Notes under the pieces: generated by a model
The model's input: only the letters and a program-made list of their open reading frames with translations
Databases searched by the model: none
Told to the model about the DNA's origin: nothing
Position numbers and translations under genes: made by a program
Assembly (NCBI RefSeq): GCF_040605455.1
Contig: NZ_JBEXCV010000131.1
Span: 1 to 25,367, forward strand
Source of the DNA: Embleya sp040605455
Lineage (GTDB): Bacteria; Actinomycetota; Actinomycetes; Streptomycetales; Streptomycetaceae
Length of the DNA stretch: 25,367 nucleotides
Reading direction: 5' to 3'
Part shown: positions 7,544 through 15,514 of the stretch, in pieces
How the letters are laid out: each line of letters starts with the position of its first letter
Position numbering within the stretch: the first letter of the stretch is position 1

Positions 7544-8080
7544 CTACGGCATCGGGGGCGTCACCGCGATGAGCAGCCGTGCCGGTGCGTCGGAGGAGTT
7601 GACGAACCGGTGTGGCAGGCGCGAGTCGAAGGTGATCGCGTCGCCCTCTTCGAGGTGGTGGACGCGGCCGTCCACCTCGACGTCGAGTCGTCCGGCGAGC
7701 ACGGTGGCGCATTCCGTGGAGGGATGGCTGTACGGCTCGTCGGAGGATGCCTGGCCGGGCTCGATGTCGGCCTCCAGCACTTCGAGATCGCCCGATCCGG
7801 GGGTGAGCCTGGAGTAGGTGATGTGCTGGCGGGCCGCGCCGAGCCGCATGCGCCGGTCGCGCGTGGTCACGGCCACGCGCGGTACGTCCGGATCGTCGAA
7901 CAGGGTCGCGATGGAGGTGTCGAAGACGCGGGCGAGCTTGCGCAGGGTGCTCAGGCTCGGTTCCGCGGCGCCGTTCTCCAGTTGACTGAGCATGCCCGCC
8001 GATATCCCGGCTTGGACGGCCAACTGACGCAAGGTCAGGTCGTGCGCTTGCCGCAGTTCGCGCAGTCGGTCACCCAGCAT
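7544..8080 (-). CDS. XRE-family HTH regulator with C-terminal cupin domain
   Basis: This 178-residue protein has an N-terminal helix-turn-helix at about residues 5-60 (LRQLAVQAGISAGMLSQLEN is the recognition region) and a cupin barrel at about 105-175 (SHPSTECATVLAGRLDVEVDG, then ITFDSRLPHRFVN). XRE-cupin regulators commonly sense small metabolites through the cupin and control adjacent catabolic or transport genes. Here it heads the minus-strand operon and faces the ABC-importer operon, so it probably controls both and itself. ATG 8080 was chosen because GGGGA lies 8 bases upstream; a GTG at 8113 lacks a spaced ribosome site. It ends in TAG. Confidence 0.88.
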   Translation of the reverse strand: MLGDRLRELRQAHDLTLRQLAVQAGISAGMLSQLENGAAEPSLSTLRKLARVFDTSIATLFDDPDVPRVAVTTRDRRMRLGAARQHITYSRLTPGSGDLEVLEADIEPGQASSDEPYSHPSTECATVLAGRLDVEVDGRVHHLEEGDAITFDSRLPHRFVNSSDAPARLLIAVTPPMP

Positions 8081-8150
8081 GGTCCGATCCCCGTTCGCTC
8101 CGGTGCCGAGCACCCTCGACTCGCGGATCCTGGCTTGCGCCTCATGGCGT

Positions 8151-8167
8151 GTTCAATGTGGTTGAAC
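8151..8167. promoter_or_regulatory. Perfect palindrome, likely operator of the XRE-cupin regulator
   Basis: GTTCAA-TGTGG-TTGAAC is a perfect 6-5-6 inverted repeat. It begins about five bases past the predicted start point of the minus-strand promoter at 8208-8179, so a bound protein would block that transcript. It is 71 bases upstream of the regulator ATG. The binding partner is inferred from position. Confidence 0.55.
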
Positions 8168-8178
8168 GCTTCGGGGCG

Positions 8179-8208
8179 AACATAGGCATGAGGCTGACTC
8201 CCCGTCAA
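8179..8208 (-). promoter_or_regulatory. Promoter of the regulator/dehydrogenase operon
   Basis: On the minus strand TTGACG (8208-8203) and TATGTT (8184-8179) are separated by 18 bases, a good match to actinomycete vegetative sigma-factor promoters (TTGACN, TAnnnT). The start point would be near 8172, giving a leader of about 90 bases before ATG 8080. Confidence 0.5.
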
Positions 8209-8363
8209 GATCATTGCGCCGCCCGGGTGATGGTCTCCGGGGCGCGGGCGGATGAAGCCCGGGTGTCGGGCACCTGGCGCGGCGTGGTCGACGGGTCCTC
8301 CATTCGGCGTCCATGTGGGCTCTGAGCAGTCATCAAACCGTTATCAAGGCGAAAAATCGTCGC

Positions 8364-8384
8364 TCCACGTGGACGAGTGATCAC
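8364..8384. promoter_or_regulatory. Two short palindromes upstream of the importer promoter
   Basis: TCCACGTGGA (8364-8373) and GTGATCAC (8377-8384) are perfect palindromes in an AT-richer patch about 50-70 bases upstream of the rightward -35 box. They are at an activator-like position. Otherwise 8209-8363 shows no gene and no clear signal. Confidence 0.3.
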
Positions 8385-8431
8385 CGTGAATGGATCTTTG
8401 GTCCCAAATGCCGAGACGGGCAAGAAAGTCA

Positions 8432-8461
8432 TTGACCATCACGCTCGGCGACGCCTACTTT
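8432..8461 (+). promoter_or_regulatory. Promoter of the ABC importer operon
   Basis: TTGACC (8432-8437) and TACTTT (8456-8461) are 18 bases apart and fit the actinomycete TTGACN / TAnnnT pattern. The leader to ATG 8536 would be about 68 bases. Confidence 0.45.
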
Positions 8462-8535
8462 CGAGCCCACCGTTCAGCCAGATCAAACACTCGGTTCCGT
8501 CATCGGCCGATCGGGTGGCTTGAGGAAGGTGCGCC

Positions 8536-10161
8536 ATGCAGGGCAATCAACCCATCGGGGACAGTCGCCGAGCCAAGGCCGTGCGTCGGGCCGCCGCCCC
8601 ATTGGCGGTCACCGTCGCCGCCGCTTTGATGCTCGCCGCGTGCGGCGGCGCCAAGAAGCAGTCCGCCGACGCGCAAGGCGACGGCGGCACACTCGTCGTC
8701 GACACCTCGTTCAGTCTCAAGACCGCCGACCCCGGTCGGACCTTCGAGCCCACCGGGATCCTGGTCACCCGCCCCGTTTACGACACGCTGCTGACCTTCG
8801 CGGGCGGCGACGTGACCAAGCCCGTACCGCTGCTCGCCGCGTCCTACGAGGCCGCCCCGGACGCCAAGACGTTCACCTTCCCGCTGCGTCCGGAGGCCAA
8901 GTTCTCCGACGGCACGCCGGTGACCGCCAAGGACGTGGTGTTCTCGTTCAACCGGGTCAAGAACCTCAAGGGCAACCCGGCCTTCCTGCTCGACGGCGTC
9001 ACCGCGACCGCCAAGGACGAGCACACGGTGGTGCTCAGCACCGAGGCCGCCGACCCCGCGCTGCCGTTCCGCATCGCCACCCCCGCACTCGGCGTGGTCA
9101 ACTCCAAGACCGTCGCCGCACACGGCGGCACCGACGCGGCGGGCGCCGACCAGGGCGACAAGGCCGAGCAGTTCCTCAACACCGACTCGCAGGGCAGCGG
9201 CCCGTACAAGATCACCAAGTACGACGTGAGCAGCGAGGTCATCCTCACCCGCAACGACAACTACTGGGGCGCCAAGCCCAAGTACGCCAAGGTCGTGGTG
9301 CGCAACGTGCCCGCGAACACGCAGCAGTTGAACGTGCTCAGCGGCGAGAGCCAGATCTCCCTGGACATGTCTCCGGACCAGGCGGTCAAGGTCAAGGGCC
9401 AGGCGCAGGTGCTGCAACAGCCCACGCCCACCACCGCGTTCCTGTTCAGCAACGACAACCCGGCCACCTCGCCCACCACTTCCAACAAGGACTTCCAGGA
9501 AGCGGTGCGCTACGGCCTGGACTACAAGAGCCTGCTGGACGTGGCCGGCGCCGGCTCCGCACAGGCCGCCGGCATCGTGCCCAACTTCTTCACCGGCGCG
9601 CTCGACCCGGCCAAGGCCGTCCAGCGCGATGTCCCGCGTGCCAAGGCCGCGTTGGCCCGCGCCGGGTTGAACAACCCCAGCGTCGACCTGTACTACGCCT
9701 CCGACGTGACCATCAACGGGATCAACTTCGGCGACCTCGCCGCCCGGGTGCAGGCCAACCTCAAGGAGGTCGGCATCACCATCAACCTCAAGCCGGCCCC
9801 CACCCAGACCGCGCTGGACTCCTACCGCAACGGCTCCGAGGCGATGGGCCTGTGGTGGTGGCAGGCCGACTACCCCGACGCCAGCGACTACCTCGCGTTC
9901 ACCCCGGGTGAACTGGTCGCGCTGCGCGCCGGCTGGAAGGCCGACGCCAACGCCGAGGTGTCCGGCCTCGCCCAGCGGGCCAAGGTCGCCACCACCGACG
10001 CCGAGCGCGTCCAGCTCTACAAGCAGCTCCAGGAAGCGATGAACAAGACCGGCCCGTTCATCCCGCTGCTCCAGCCCGCACAGGTGATCGCCGCGAACAA
10101 CACGGTGAAGAACCTGCACTACAACCCGATCTGGTACATCGATGTCGACAAGCTCGGCTGA
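8536..10161 (+). CDS. ABC transporter substrate-binding lipoprotein (SBP_bac_5, peptide/opine type)
   Basis: The 541-residue extracytoplasmic protein carries a lipoprotein signal: RRAKAVRRAA, hydrophobic VTVAAALMLAAC, lipobox LAAC with Cys36 as the lipidated residue. The mature part matches family 5 binding proteins (DppA/OppA): PGRTFEPTG and RPVYDTLLTF near the start, ETAxx-like AKTFTFPLRPEAKFSDGTPVTAKDVVFSF, and YDVSSEVILTRNDNYWG in the middle, all hallmark segments. It captures the substrate for the permease encoded next. GAGGAAG lies 7 bases before the ATG. The permease start lies inside its last 20 bases. Ligand class (oligopeptide, dipeptide, opine or other) cannot be read from sequence alone. 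Confidence 0.92.
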   Translation: MQGNQPIGDSRRAKAVRRAAAPLAVTVAAALMLAACGGAKKQSADAQGDGGTLVVDTSFSLKTADPGRTFEPTGILVTRPVYDTLLTFAGGDVTKPVPLLAASYEAAPDAKTFTFPLRPEAKFSDGTPVTAKDVVFSFNRVKNLKGNPAFLLDGVTATAKDEHTVVLSTEAADPALPFRIATPALGVVNSKTVAAHGGTDAAGADQGDKAEQFLNTDSQGSGPYKITKYDVSSEVILTRNDNYWGAKPKYAKVVVRNVPANTQQLNVLSGESQISLDMSPDQAVKVKGQAQVLQQPTPTTAFLFSNDNPATSPTTSNKDFQEAVRYGLDYKSLLDVAGAGSAQAAGIVPNFFTGALDPAKAVQRDVPRAKAALARAGLNNPSVDLYYASDVTINGINFGDLAARVQANLKEVGITINLKPAPTQTALDSYRNGSEAMGLWWWQADYPDASDYLAFTPGELVALRAGWKADANAEVSGLAQRAKVATTDAERVQLYKQLQEAMNKTGPFIPLLQPAQVIAANNTVKNLHYNPIWYIDVDKLG

Positions 10162-11263
10162 CCCCACGGTCGACCGCGGCACCCCCCGGACGGCCGCACC
10201 CCGCACGGGTGCGGCCCCCGGCCCCCGGGCCGCGCGCGGCTCCCACCCCTTCGCCCGCTTCGTGCTGGTGCGCCTGTCCGTCGGGCTGCTGCTGTGCCTG
10301 GGCATCACGATCCTCGCGTTCGTGCTCACCCACGCCGTGCCCGGCGACCCGGTCGCCGCCAACCTCGGCAACCGCGCGATGAACGACCCGGCCGCCGTCG
10401 CCGCGTTCAAGGAGAAGAACGGGCTCAACGAGTCCCTGCCCTCCCAATACGGCACCTACCTCGGCAACCTCCTGCACGGCGACATGGGCACCTCCCAGCA
10501 GACCCACCGGCCCGTGTGGGACGACCTGGCCGACCGGGTGCCCGCCAGCCTGGAACTCGCCCTGGTGGCCATCGTGTTGGCGCTGGTGATCGGTGTCGGG
10601 CTGGGCATCGTCGCGGCGGTCACCCGCAACCGCTGGCCGGACCGGATCATCCGGATCGTCAGCCTCGCGGGCGTGTCCATGCCGGTGTTCTGGCTCGCGC
10701 AGGTCGCCTTCTACCTCTTCTCCTTCAAACTCGGCTGGATCCAGGCGGGCGGACGCCTTTCACCCGGCGCCATCCCACCCGAGGACATCACCGGCCTGTA
10801 CACGCTCGACTCACTGCTCACCGGCGACCTCGGCACCTTCGGCGAGGCGTTCTCCCGCCTGGTGCTGCCCGCGTGCGTGCTGGCCGCGTTCAACATCGGC
10901 GTGCTCACCCGCTTCACTCGCGCCGCGGTCCTGGAAGCCCTCGGCAACGACTACGTCCGCGCCGCCCGGGCCAAGGGCCTGCCCGAGTTCACCGTGATCA
11001 GCCGGCACGTGCTGCGACCGGCACTCACCTCGATCCTGACCGTCGCCGGGCTCACCTTCGGTGGCATGCTCGCCGGTACCGTCCTGGTCGAGAACGTGCT
11101 GTCCTGGCCGGGCCTGGGCCAGTACGCGTACAAGAGCGCACTGAACCTGGACCTGCCGTCCATCATGGGCGTCTGCCTGTTCGTCGCGGTCGTGTACGTC
11201 GTGATCAACCTCCTCGTGGACCTGCTCTACGGGGTCATCGACCCGAGGATTCGCCTCTCGTGA
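10142..11263 (+). CDS. ABC transporter permease (DppB/OppB type)
   Basis: The 373-residue membrane protein has TM1 at about 41-64 (VRLSVGLLLCLGITILAFVL), followed by the HAVPGDPV motif characteristic of DppB/OppB. The BPD_transp_1 domain covers about 130-370 with five further membrane segments. The cytoplasmic coupling loop reads EALGNDYVRAARAKGLPE, the EAA-type motif contacting the ATPases. ATG 10142 overlaps the binding-protein gene by 20 bases. It gives an unusually long, Pro/Arg/Ala-rich N-terminus of about 38 residues. Later GTG codons at the start of TM1 are possible but would truncate the helix. Confidence 0.9.
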   Translation: MSTSSADPTVDRGTPRTAAPRTGAAPGPRAARGSHPFARFVLVRLSVGLLLCLGITILAFVLTHAVPGDPVAANLGNRAMNDPAAVAAFKEKNGLNESLPSQYGTYLGNLLHGDMGTSQQTHRPVWDDLADRVPASLELALVAIVLALVIGVGLGIVAAVTRNRWPDRIIRIVSLAGVSMPVFWLAQVAFYLFSFKLGWIQAGGRLSPGAIPPEDITGLYTLDSLLTGDLGTFGEAFSRLVLPACVLAAFNIGVLTRFTRAAVLEALGNDYVRAARAKGLPEFTVISRHVLRPALTSILTVAGLTFGGMLAGTVLVENVLSWPGLGQYAYKSALNLDLPSIMGVCLFVAVVYVVINLLVDLLYGVIDPRIRLS

Positions 11264-12174
11264 ACGCCACGCGCCTCTTCCTCGGCGATCGGCTCGGAGC
11301 CGACCGCACCGGCACGGACGACCCCGCCCCGCGGCGCAAGCGCCGCCCCGGCAAGTCGCCGTGGCGCAGCCCCCTGGCCATCACCGGCATCGCCATCATC
11401 GGCGTCTTCCTGATCGCGGCGATCTTCGCGTCGGTGATCTCGCCCGAGGACCCGCTCGCCCAGAAATGGCCCAAGTACCAGTCGCCGTCCGGTGAACACT
11501 GGTTCGGCACCGACCAACTGGGCCGCGACATCCTCTCCCGGGTCATCCACGGCACCCGCATCTCGCTCCCGCTCGCCCTGCTGCTGGTCGTGCTCGCCAT
11601 GGTCATCGGCACCGTGCTCGGCGCGGTCGCCGGCTACTTCGGCGGCTGGATCGACATGGTCGTGATGCGCTGCGCCGACCTCGTGCTCGCCTTCCCGGCG
11701 ATCATCCTGGCCATGGCCGTGGTCGCGGCACTGGGCCCCAACCTGACCAACGCCGTGCTCGCGGTGGTGATCGTCAGCTGGCCCACCTACGCCCGGGTGG
11801 TCCGCGGACTGGTGCTGACCCTGCGGCAATCCGACTTCGTCCAGGCCGATCGACTGCTCGGCGCCTCCGGGTGGCGCGTGTTGGCCGTGGACCTGCGGCC
11901 CAACCTGGCCGGCCCGGTCGCCGTGCTCGCCGCGCTCGACCTGGGCAACGCCGTCCTGCTGCTGTCCGGACTGTCCTTCCTGGGCCTGGGCGCGCAGCCG
12001 CCCGCCGCCGAGTGGGGCGCGATGGTCAACGCGGGCTCGGCGAACTTCGACGCGTGGTGGGTCGCGGTCTTCCCCGGCGCGGCCATCCTGCTCTCGGTGC
12101 TCGCCTTCAACTTCCTGGGCGACACCCTGCGCGACGCGCTCGACCCGCGTACGGCACGGGCGATCCGAAAGTGA
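11260..12174 (+). CDS. ABC transporter permease (DppC/OppC type)
   Basis: This 304-residue protein has a basic N-terminus, TM1 at about 43-65 (LAITGIAIIGVFLIAAIFAS) and the segment HWFGTDQLGRDILSRVIHGTRISL (written in part: GTDQLGRDILSR), the signature of DppC/OppC permeases. The EAA loop reads LRQSDFVQADRLLGASGWRV, and LSFLGLGAQPPAAEWGAM near the end is a second family hallmark. It pairs with the preceding permease to form the channel. GTG 11260 overlaps the previous stop as GTGA, indicating coupled translation. Confidence 0.92.
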   Translation: MNATRLFLGDRLGADRTGTDDPAPRRKRRPGKSPWRSPLAITGIAIIGVFLIAAIFASVISPEDPLAQKWPKYQSPSGEHWFGTDQLGRDILSRVIHGTRISLPLALLLVVLAMVIGTVLGAVAGYFGGWIDMVVMRCADLVLAFPAIILAMAVVAALGPNLTNAVLAVVIVSWPTYARVVRGLVLTLRQSDFVQADRLLGASGWRVLAVDLRPNLAGPVAVLAALDLGNAVLLLSGLSFLGLGAQPPAAEWGAMVNAGSANFDAWWVAVFPGAAILLSVLAFNFLGDTLRDALDPRTARAIRK

Positions 12175-12179
12175 CGGAC

Positions 12180-13211
12180 ATGAACGACACCCCGACCCCG
12201 CCGGCGGTCGACGCCGAGGAGCCGCTGCTGGCGATCCGCGACCTCGTCGTCGAACTGCCCGGTCCCGACGGCGAACGACTGCGCGCCATCGACGGCGTCG
12301 ACCTGACCGTGGGCCGCGGCGAGATCGTCGGCCTGGCCGGCGAGAGCGGTTCCGGCAAGACGATGACCGCACTCGCGCTGCTCGGACTGCTGCCCCAGGG
12401 CGGCAGCGCGAGCGGGCAGATGCTCGTCGAGGGCCAGGACGTGCTGACCATGACCCCGCGTCAGGTCCGCGACCTGCGCGGCAACCGCGTCGCGATGGTC
12501 TTCCAGGACCCGATGACCTCGCTGCATCCGATGCTGAGCATCGGCAAACAACTCACCGAACACCTGCGCCACCACAAGAAGTTGGACAAGCGCGCGGCCA
12601 ACGCCCGCGCGGTGGAACTGCTCGCCACGGTACGCATCCCCGACCCCGAGCGGGCGCTGGGCCGCTACCCGCACCAGTTCTCCGGCGGCATGCGCCAGCG
12701 CATCGCCATCGCCATCGCGCTGGCCTGCGACCCGGCACTGCTGCTCGCCGACGAGCCCACCACCGCGCTGGACGTCACCGTGCAGGCCGGCATCCTGCGC
12801 CTGCTGGACCGGCTGCGTCGGGAGAACGGCCTGTCGGTGCTGATCATCACGCACGACCTCGGCGTGATGTCCGCGCTCGCCGACCGGGTTTCGGTGATGT
12901 ACGCGGGCCGGATCGTGGAGAGCGGGCCGCGTGCGGACGTGCTGCGCGAACCCCGCCACCCCTACACCCGCGGCCTGCTCGACGCGCTGCCGCACCCCGA
13001 CGGCGGCACCGCCGCGCTCGTGCCGATCGTCGGCGCGCCGCCCAAGCTGGGCCAGGCACCCACCGGATGCGCGTTCCACCCGCGCTGCCCGCACGCGGTG
13101 GACGCCTGCCGCGGGGAGCGTCCGCGGCTGCTGGCGCTGACGCCCACGCACGCCGGGGCCTGCCCGATCGATCCGCTCGCCGTCGCCGCCTCGAAGGTGG
13201 GTACCCCATGA
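12180..13211 (+). CDS. ABC transporter ATP-binding protein (DppD/OppD type)
   Basis: The 343-residue cytoplasmic ATPase has Walker A GESGSGKT (54-61), Q-loop Gln109, signature FSGGM (167-171), Walker B LLLADE (187-192) and switch His225. The C-terminal oligopeptide/dipeptide extension has three Cys (297, 303, 310) in GCAFHPRCPHAVDAC, a pattern that in some DppD/OppD proteins helps bind an Fe-S cluster. ATG 12180 lies 5 bases after the permease stop; GTG 12171 would overlap that stop as GTGA, like the preceding junction, and cannot be excluded. It forms a heterodimer with the next gene product. Confidence 0.92.
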   Translation: MNDTPTPPAVDAEEPLLAIRDLVVELPGPDGERLRAIDGVDLTVGRGEIVGLAGESGSGKTMTALALLGLLPQGGSASGQMLVEGQDVLTMTPRQVRDLRGNRVAMVFQDPMTSLHPMLSIGKQLTEHLRHHKKLDKRAANARAVELLATVRIPDPERALGRYPHQFSGGMRQRIAIAIALACDPALLLADEPTTALDVTVQAGILRLLDRLRRENGLSVLIITHDLGVMSALADRVSVMYAGRIVESGPRADVLREPRHPYTRGLLDALPHPDGGTAALVPIVGAPPKLGQAPTGCAFHPRCPHAVDACRGERPRLLALTPTHAGACPIDPLAVAASKVGTP

Positions 13212-14212
13212 CCGCGTCGTCCGTCACGTCCGCCATCACCGTCACGTCCAAGGACACCGGGCTGGTACTGCGCAACCTCAGCGTGTCCTACCGCTCGCCC
13301 GGTCGACCCCTCGTGCGTGCCGTGGCCGGCGTGGACCTGAGCGTGCAGCCGGGGCAGGTGGTCGGCCTGGTCGGCGAATCAGGCTGCGGGAAGTCCACGT
13401 TGGGCAAGGCCGCGGTCGGGCTGCTCAAGCCCGCCTCCGGCGTCGTCGAATTCGACGGACGCCCGGTCACCCCGCTCGGACTGCGCTCGCGGCCGACACG
13501 GCAGCGCGGTCTGCAAATGGTCTTCCAGGACCCGTACGCGTCGCTGAACCCGCGCCGCCGGGTCGGCGAACAGATCTCCGACGCCGTGGTCCTGGCCGGC
13601 GGCACCCGCGAGCGCGGCCGTGGTGTGGCCCGCGAACTGCTCGACCGGGTCGGCCTGCCGGCCGAGTTCGCCGACCGCTTCCCGCACGAGTTCTCCGGCG
13701 GCCAACGTCAACGCATCGCCATCGCCCGGGTGCTCGCCGCCGAACCCACGTGCATCGTCGCCGACGAGCCGATCGCCGCGCTGGACGCCTCCGCGCAGGC
13801 GTCGGTGGCCAACCTGTTGCTCGAACTGGCGCGCGAGCGCAACGTGGGCCTGCTGTTCATCTCGCACGACCTGTCCATCGTGCGGCAGATCGCCGACACG
13901 GTCGCGGTGATGTACCTGGGCACCGTCGTGGAGAGCGGCCCCACCGATCAGGTCTGGGCCGAGCCGCGCCACCCGTACAGCAAGGCCCTGATCGCGGCCG
14001 TACCGCGTGCCGACGGCAGCGGCGAGCTGCCCGTGGACCTGCCCGGTGACGTGCCCGACCCGGCCTTCCCGCCGGCCGGCTGCCGCTTCCACCCCCGGTG
14101 CCCGATTGCCGTCGACGCCTGCGCGGTCACCGAACCGGCCCTGGTCGAGTTCCTGCCGCGCCGGCGCGCCGCGTGCACCGTCCTCGCGCCGACCCTCACG
14201 AAAGTCGGGTGA
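13208..14212 (+). CDS. ABC transporter ATP-binding protein (DppF/OppF type)
   Basis: This 334-residue ATPase has Walker A GESGCGKS (56-63), Q-loop Gln107, a canonical signature FSGGQ (162-166), Walker B CIVADE (182-187) and switch His220. The D-loop reads IAALDASAQ where family members usually have SALDVSVQ, a mild variation. The C-terminal extension carries GCRFHPRCPIAVDAC as in its partner. ATG 13208 overlaps the previous stop as ATGA and has AAGGTGGG upstream. With the two permeases and the binding lipoprotein it completes a five-gene importer. Confidence 0.92.
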   Translation: MTASSVTSAITVTSKDTGLVLRNLSVSYRSPGRPLVRAVAGVDLSVQPGQVVGLVGESGCGKSTLGKAAVGLLKPASGVVEFDGRPVTPLGLRSRPTRQRGLQMVFQDPYASLNPRRRVGEQISDAVVLAGGTRERGRGVARELLDRVGLPAEFADRFPHEFSGGQRQRIAIARVLAAEPTCIVADEPIAALDASAQASVANLLLELARERNVGLLFISHDLSIVRQIADTVAVMYLGTVVESGPTDQVWAEPRHPYSKALIAAVPRADGSGELPVDLPGDVPDPAFPPAGCRFHPRCPIAVDACAVTEPALVEFLPRRRAACTVLAPTLTKVG

Positions 14213-14220
14213 CCGCACTC

Positions 14221-15414
14221 ATGTGGCTGACCAACTGTCATGTCGTCGACGTCGTCACGGGCGAGGTGTTGCGCGACCGCAGCGTGCGGGTCGAGGGATC
14301 GACCGTCGCGGAGGTGCGCGCCGCGCTGCCGCCCAACGCGAACGCGCACGACCTGGTCGGCCGGCACCTGTTGCCCGGACTGATCTCCTGCCACTCGCAC
14401 CTGTCCATCGTCTTCCCCTTCTCCGACACGCGTGAGGACGAATCGCCCGGCCTGACCGCGTTCCGCGCCGCCCAGCGCGCGCACGACGCGCTGCGGGCCG
14501 GCATCACCACGCTGCGCTGCGTGCACGAGCAGAACCAGATCGACCTGGTGCTGCGCGACGCGCAAAAGCGCGGCTGGATCCAGGCCCCGCGGATCTTCGG
14601 CGCCGGCCGCGCGCTGTCCACGCCGCACGGGCACGGCGAGGGCGCGGACTGCTCCTACGCGAGCGGCCCGGACGGCTTCTATCGCGCCGCGCTGGGCGAA
14701 CTGGCCGCCGGTGCCGACCACCTGAAGATCTTCATCAACTCCGGTCTGGCCCGCGAGGGCGAGGACTTCGAGCACGCGGAGATGACCGACGAGGAGATCG
14801 CCGCCACGGTCAAGGCCGCCCACGAACACGACGCGTACGTGGTCGCCCACTCCGGCGAGTCCGCCGCGATCCGTGCGGCCCTGGCCCAGGGTGTGCGCTC
14901 CTTCGAGCACGCGTACGCGCTCGACGACGACACCGCGCGTCTGCTCGCCGACCGGCGCGCGTTCGTGACCCCCACGCTGTGCGTGACCAACTCGCTCGGC
15001 TGGATGCGGGAGAACAGCTTCGAGGAGGCATCGATCGCCAACGCGCAGAACGCGATCGAACCGCACCAGGAGAGCTTCCGACGTGCGGTCGCGGCCGGCG
15101 TACAGCTGGTCAACGGCACCGACATCCCGCCCGCCGATCTGGTCGAAGGGGTGCCGGCGGCGGTGTACGAGATGTTCCTGATGGCCCGCGGCGGCCTGGA
15201 CAACCTGCGCGTGCTCCAGTCCGCGTCCACCACCGCGGCGCGACTGGTGAAGGCCGAGGACCGGCTGGGACAGGTCGCGCCCGGCTTCACCGCCGACCTG
15301 ATCGCCGTCGACGGCGACCCGACGCACGACATCTCGGCGCTCGGCCGGTTGTCGTTCGTCATGCAGGGCGGCCGGATCGTCCGCGAGGATCTGGGGCGTG
15401 CCCCAGCCGCCTGA
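14221..15414 (+). CDS. Metal-dependent amidohydrolase (prolidase/imidazolonepropionase-like)
   Basis: This 397-residue protein has the amidohydrolase-superfamily metal ligands: His58 and His60 (CHSH), a candidate carboxylated Lys169 (HLKIF), His210 (VVAHS), His230 (FEHAY) and Asp301 (NGTDIPP). A small composite beta-sandwich is formed by both ends (TNCHVVDVVTGEV and TADLIAVDGDPTHD). The subgroup includes Xaa-Pro and Xaa-Arg dipeptidases as well as imidazolonepropionase-like enzymes. Placed directly behind a peptide-type importer, it plausibly cleaves the imported substrate in the cytoplasm. GTG 14209, overlapping the previous stop as GTGA, is an alternative start; ATG 14221 has GGGTGA about 8 bases upstream. 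Confidence 0.85.
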   Translation: MWLTNCHVVDVVTGEVLRDRSVRVEGSTVAEVRAALPPNANAHDLVGRHLLPGLISCHSHLSIVFPFSDTREDESPGLTAFRAAQRAHDALRAGITTLRCVHEQNQIDLVLRDAQKRGWIQAPRIFGAGRALSTPHGHGEGADCSYASGPDGFYRAALGELAAGADHLKIFINSGLAREGEDFEHAEMTDEEIAATVKAAHEHDAYVVAHSGESAAIRAALAQGVRSFEHAYALDDDTARLLADRRAFVTPTLCVTNSLGWMRENSFEEASIANAQNAIEPHQESFRRAVAAGVQLVNGTDIPPADLVEGVPAAVYEMFLMARGGLDNLRVLQSASTTAARLVKAEDRLGQVAPGFTADLIAVDGDPTHDISALGRLSFVMQGGRIVREDLGRAPAA

Positions 15415-15514
15415 TCGGTTGCGCACGCCTACCGGTGGGGGCACCTCGCCGGATCCCGCCCGGGAGTCGCCGCGCCGCGACCCGACCCATCTTCGACGTA
15501 AGGACCTTCGTGCC

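Noticed and set aside
8500..10455. Antisense frame of 651 codons over the substrate-binding protein gene
   Set aside because: Val/Gly/His-rich shadow of the real lipoprotein gene, with no motif.
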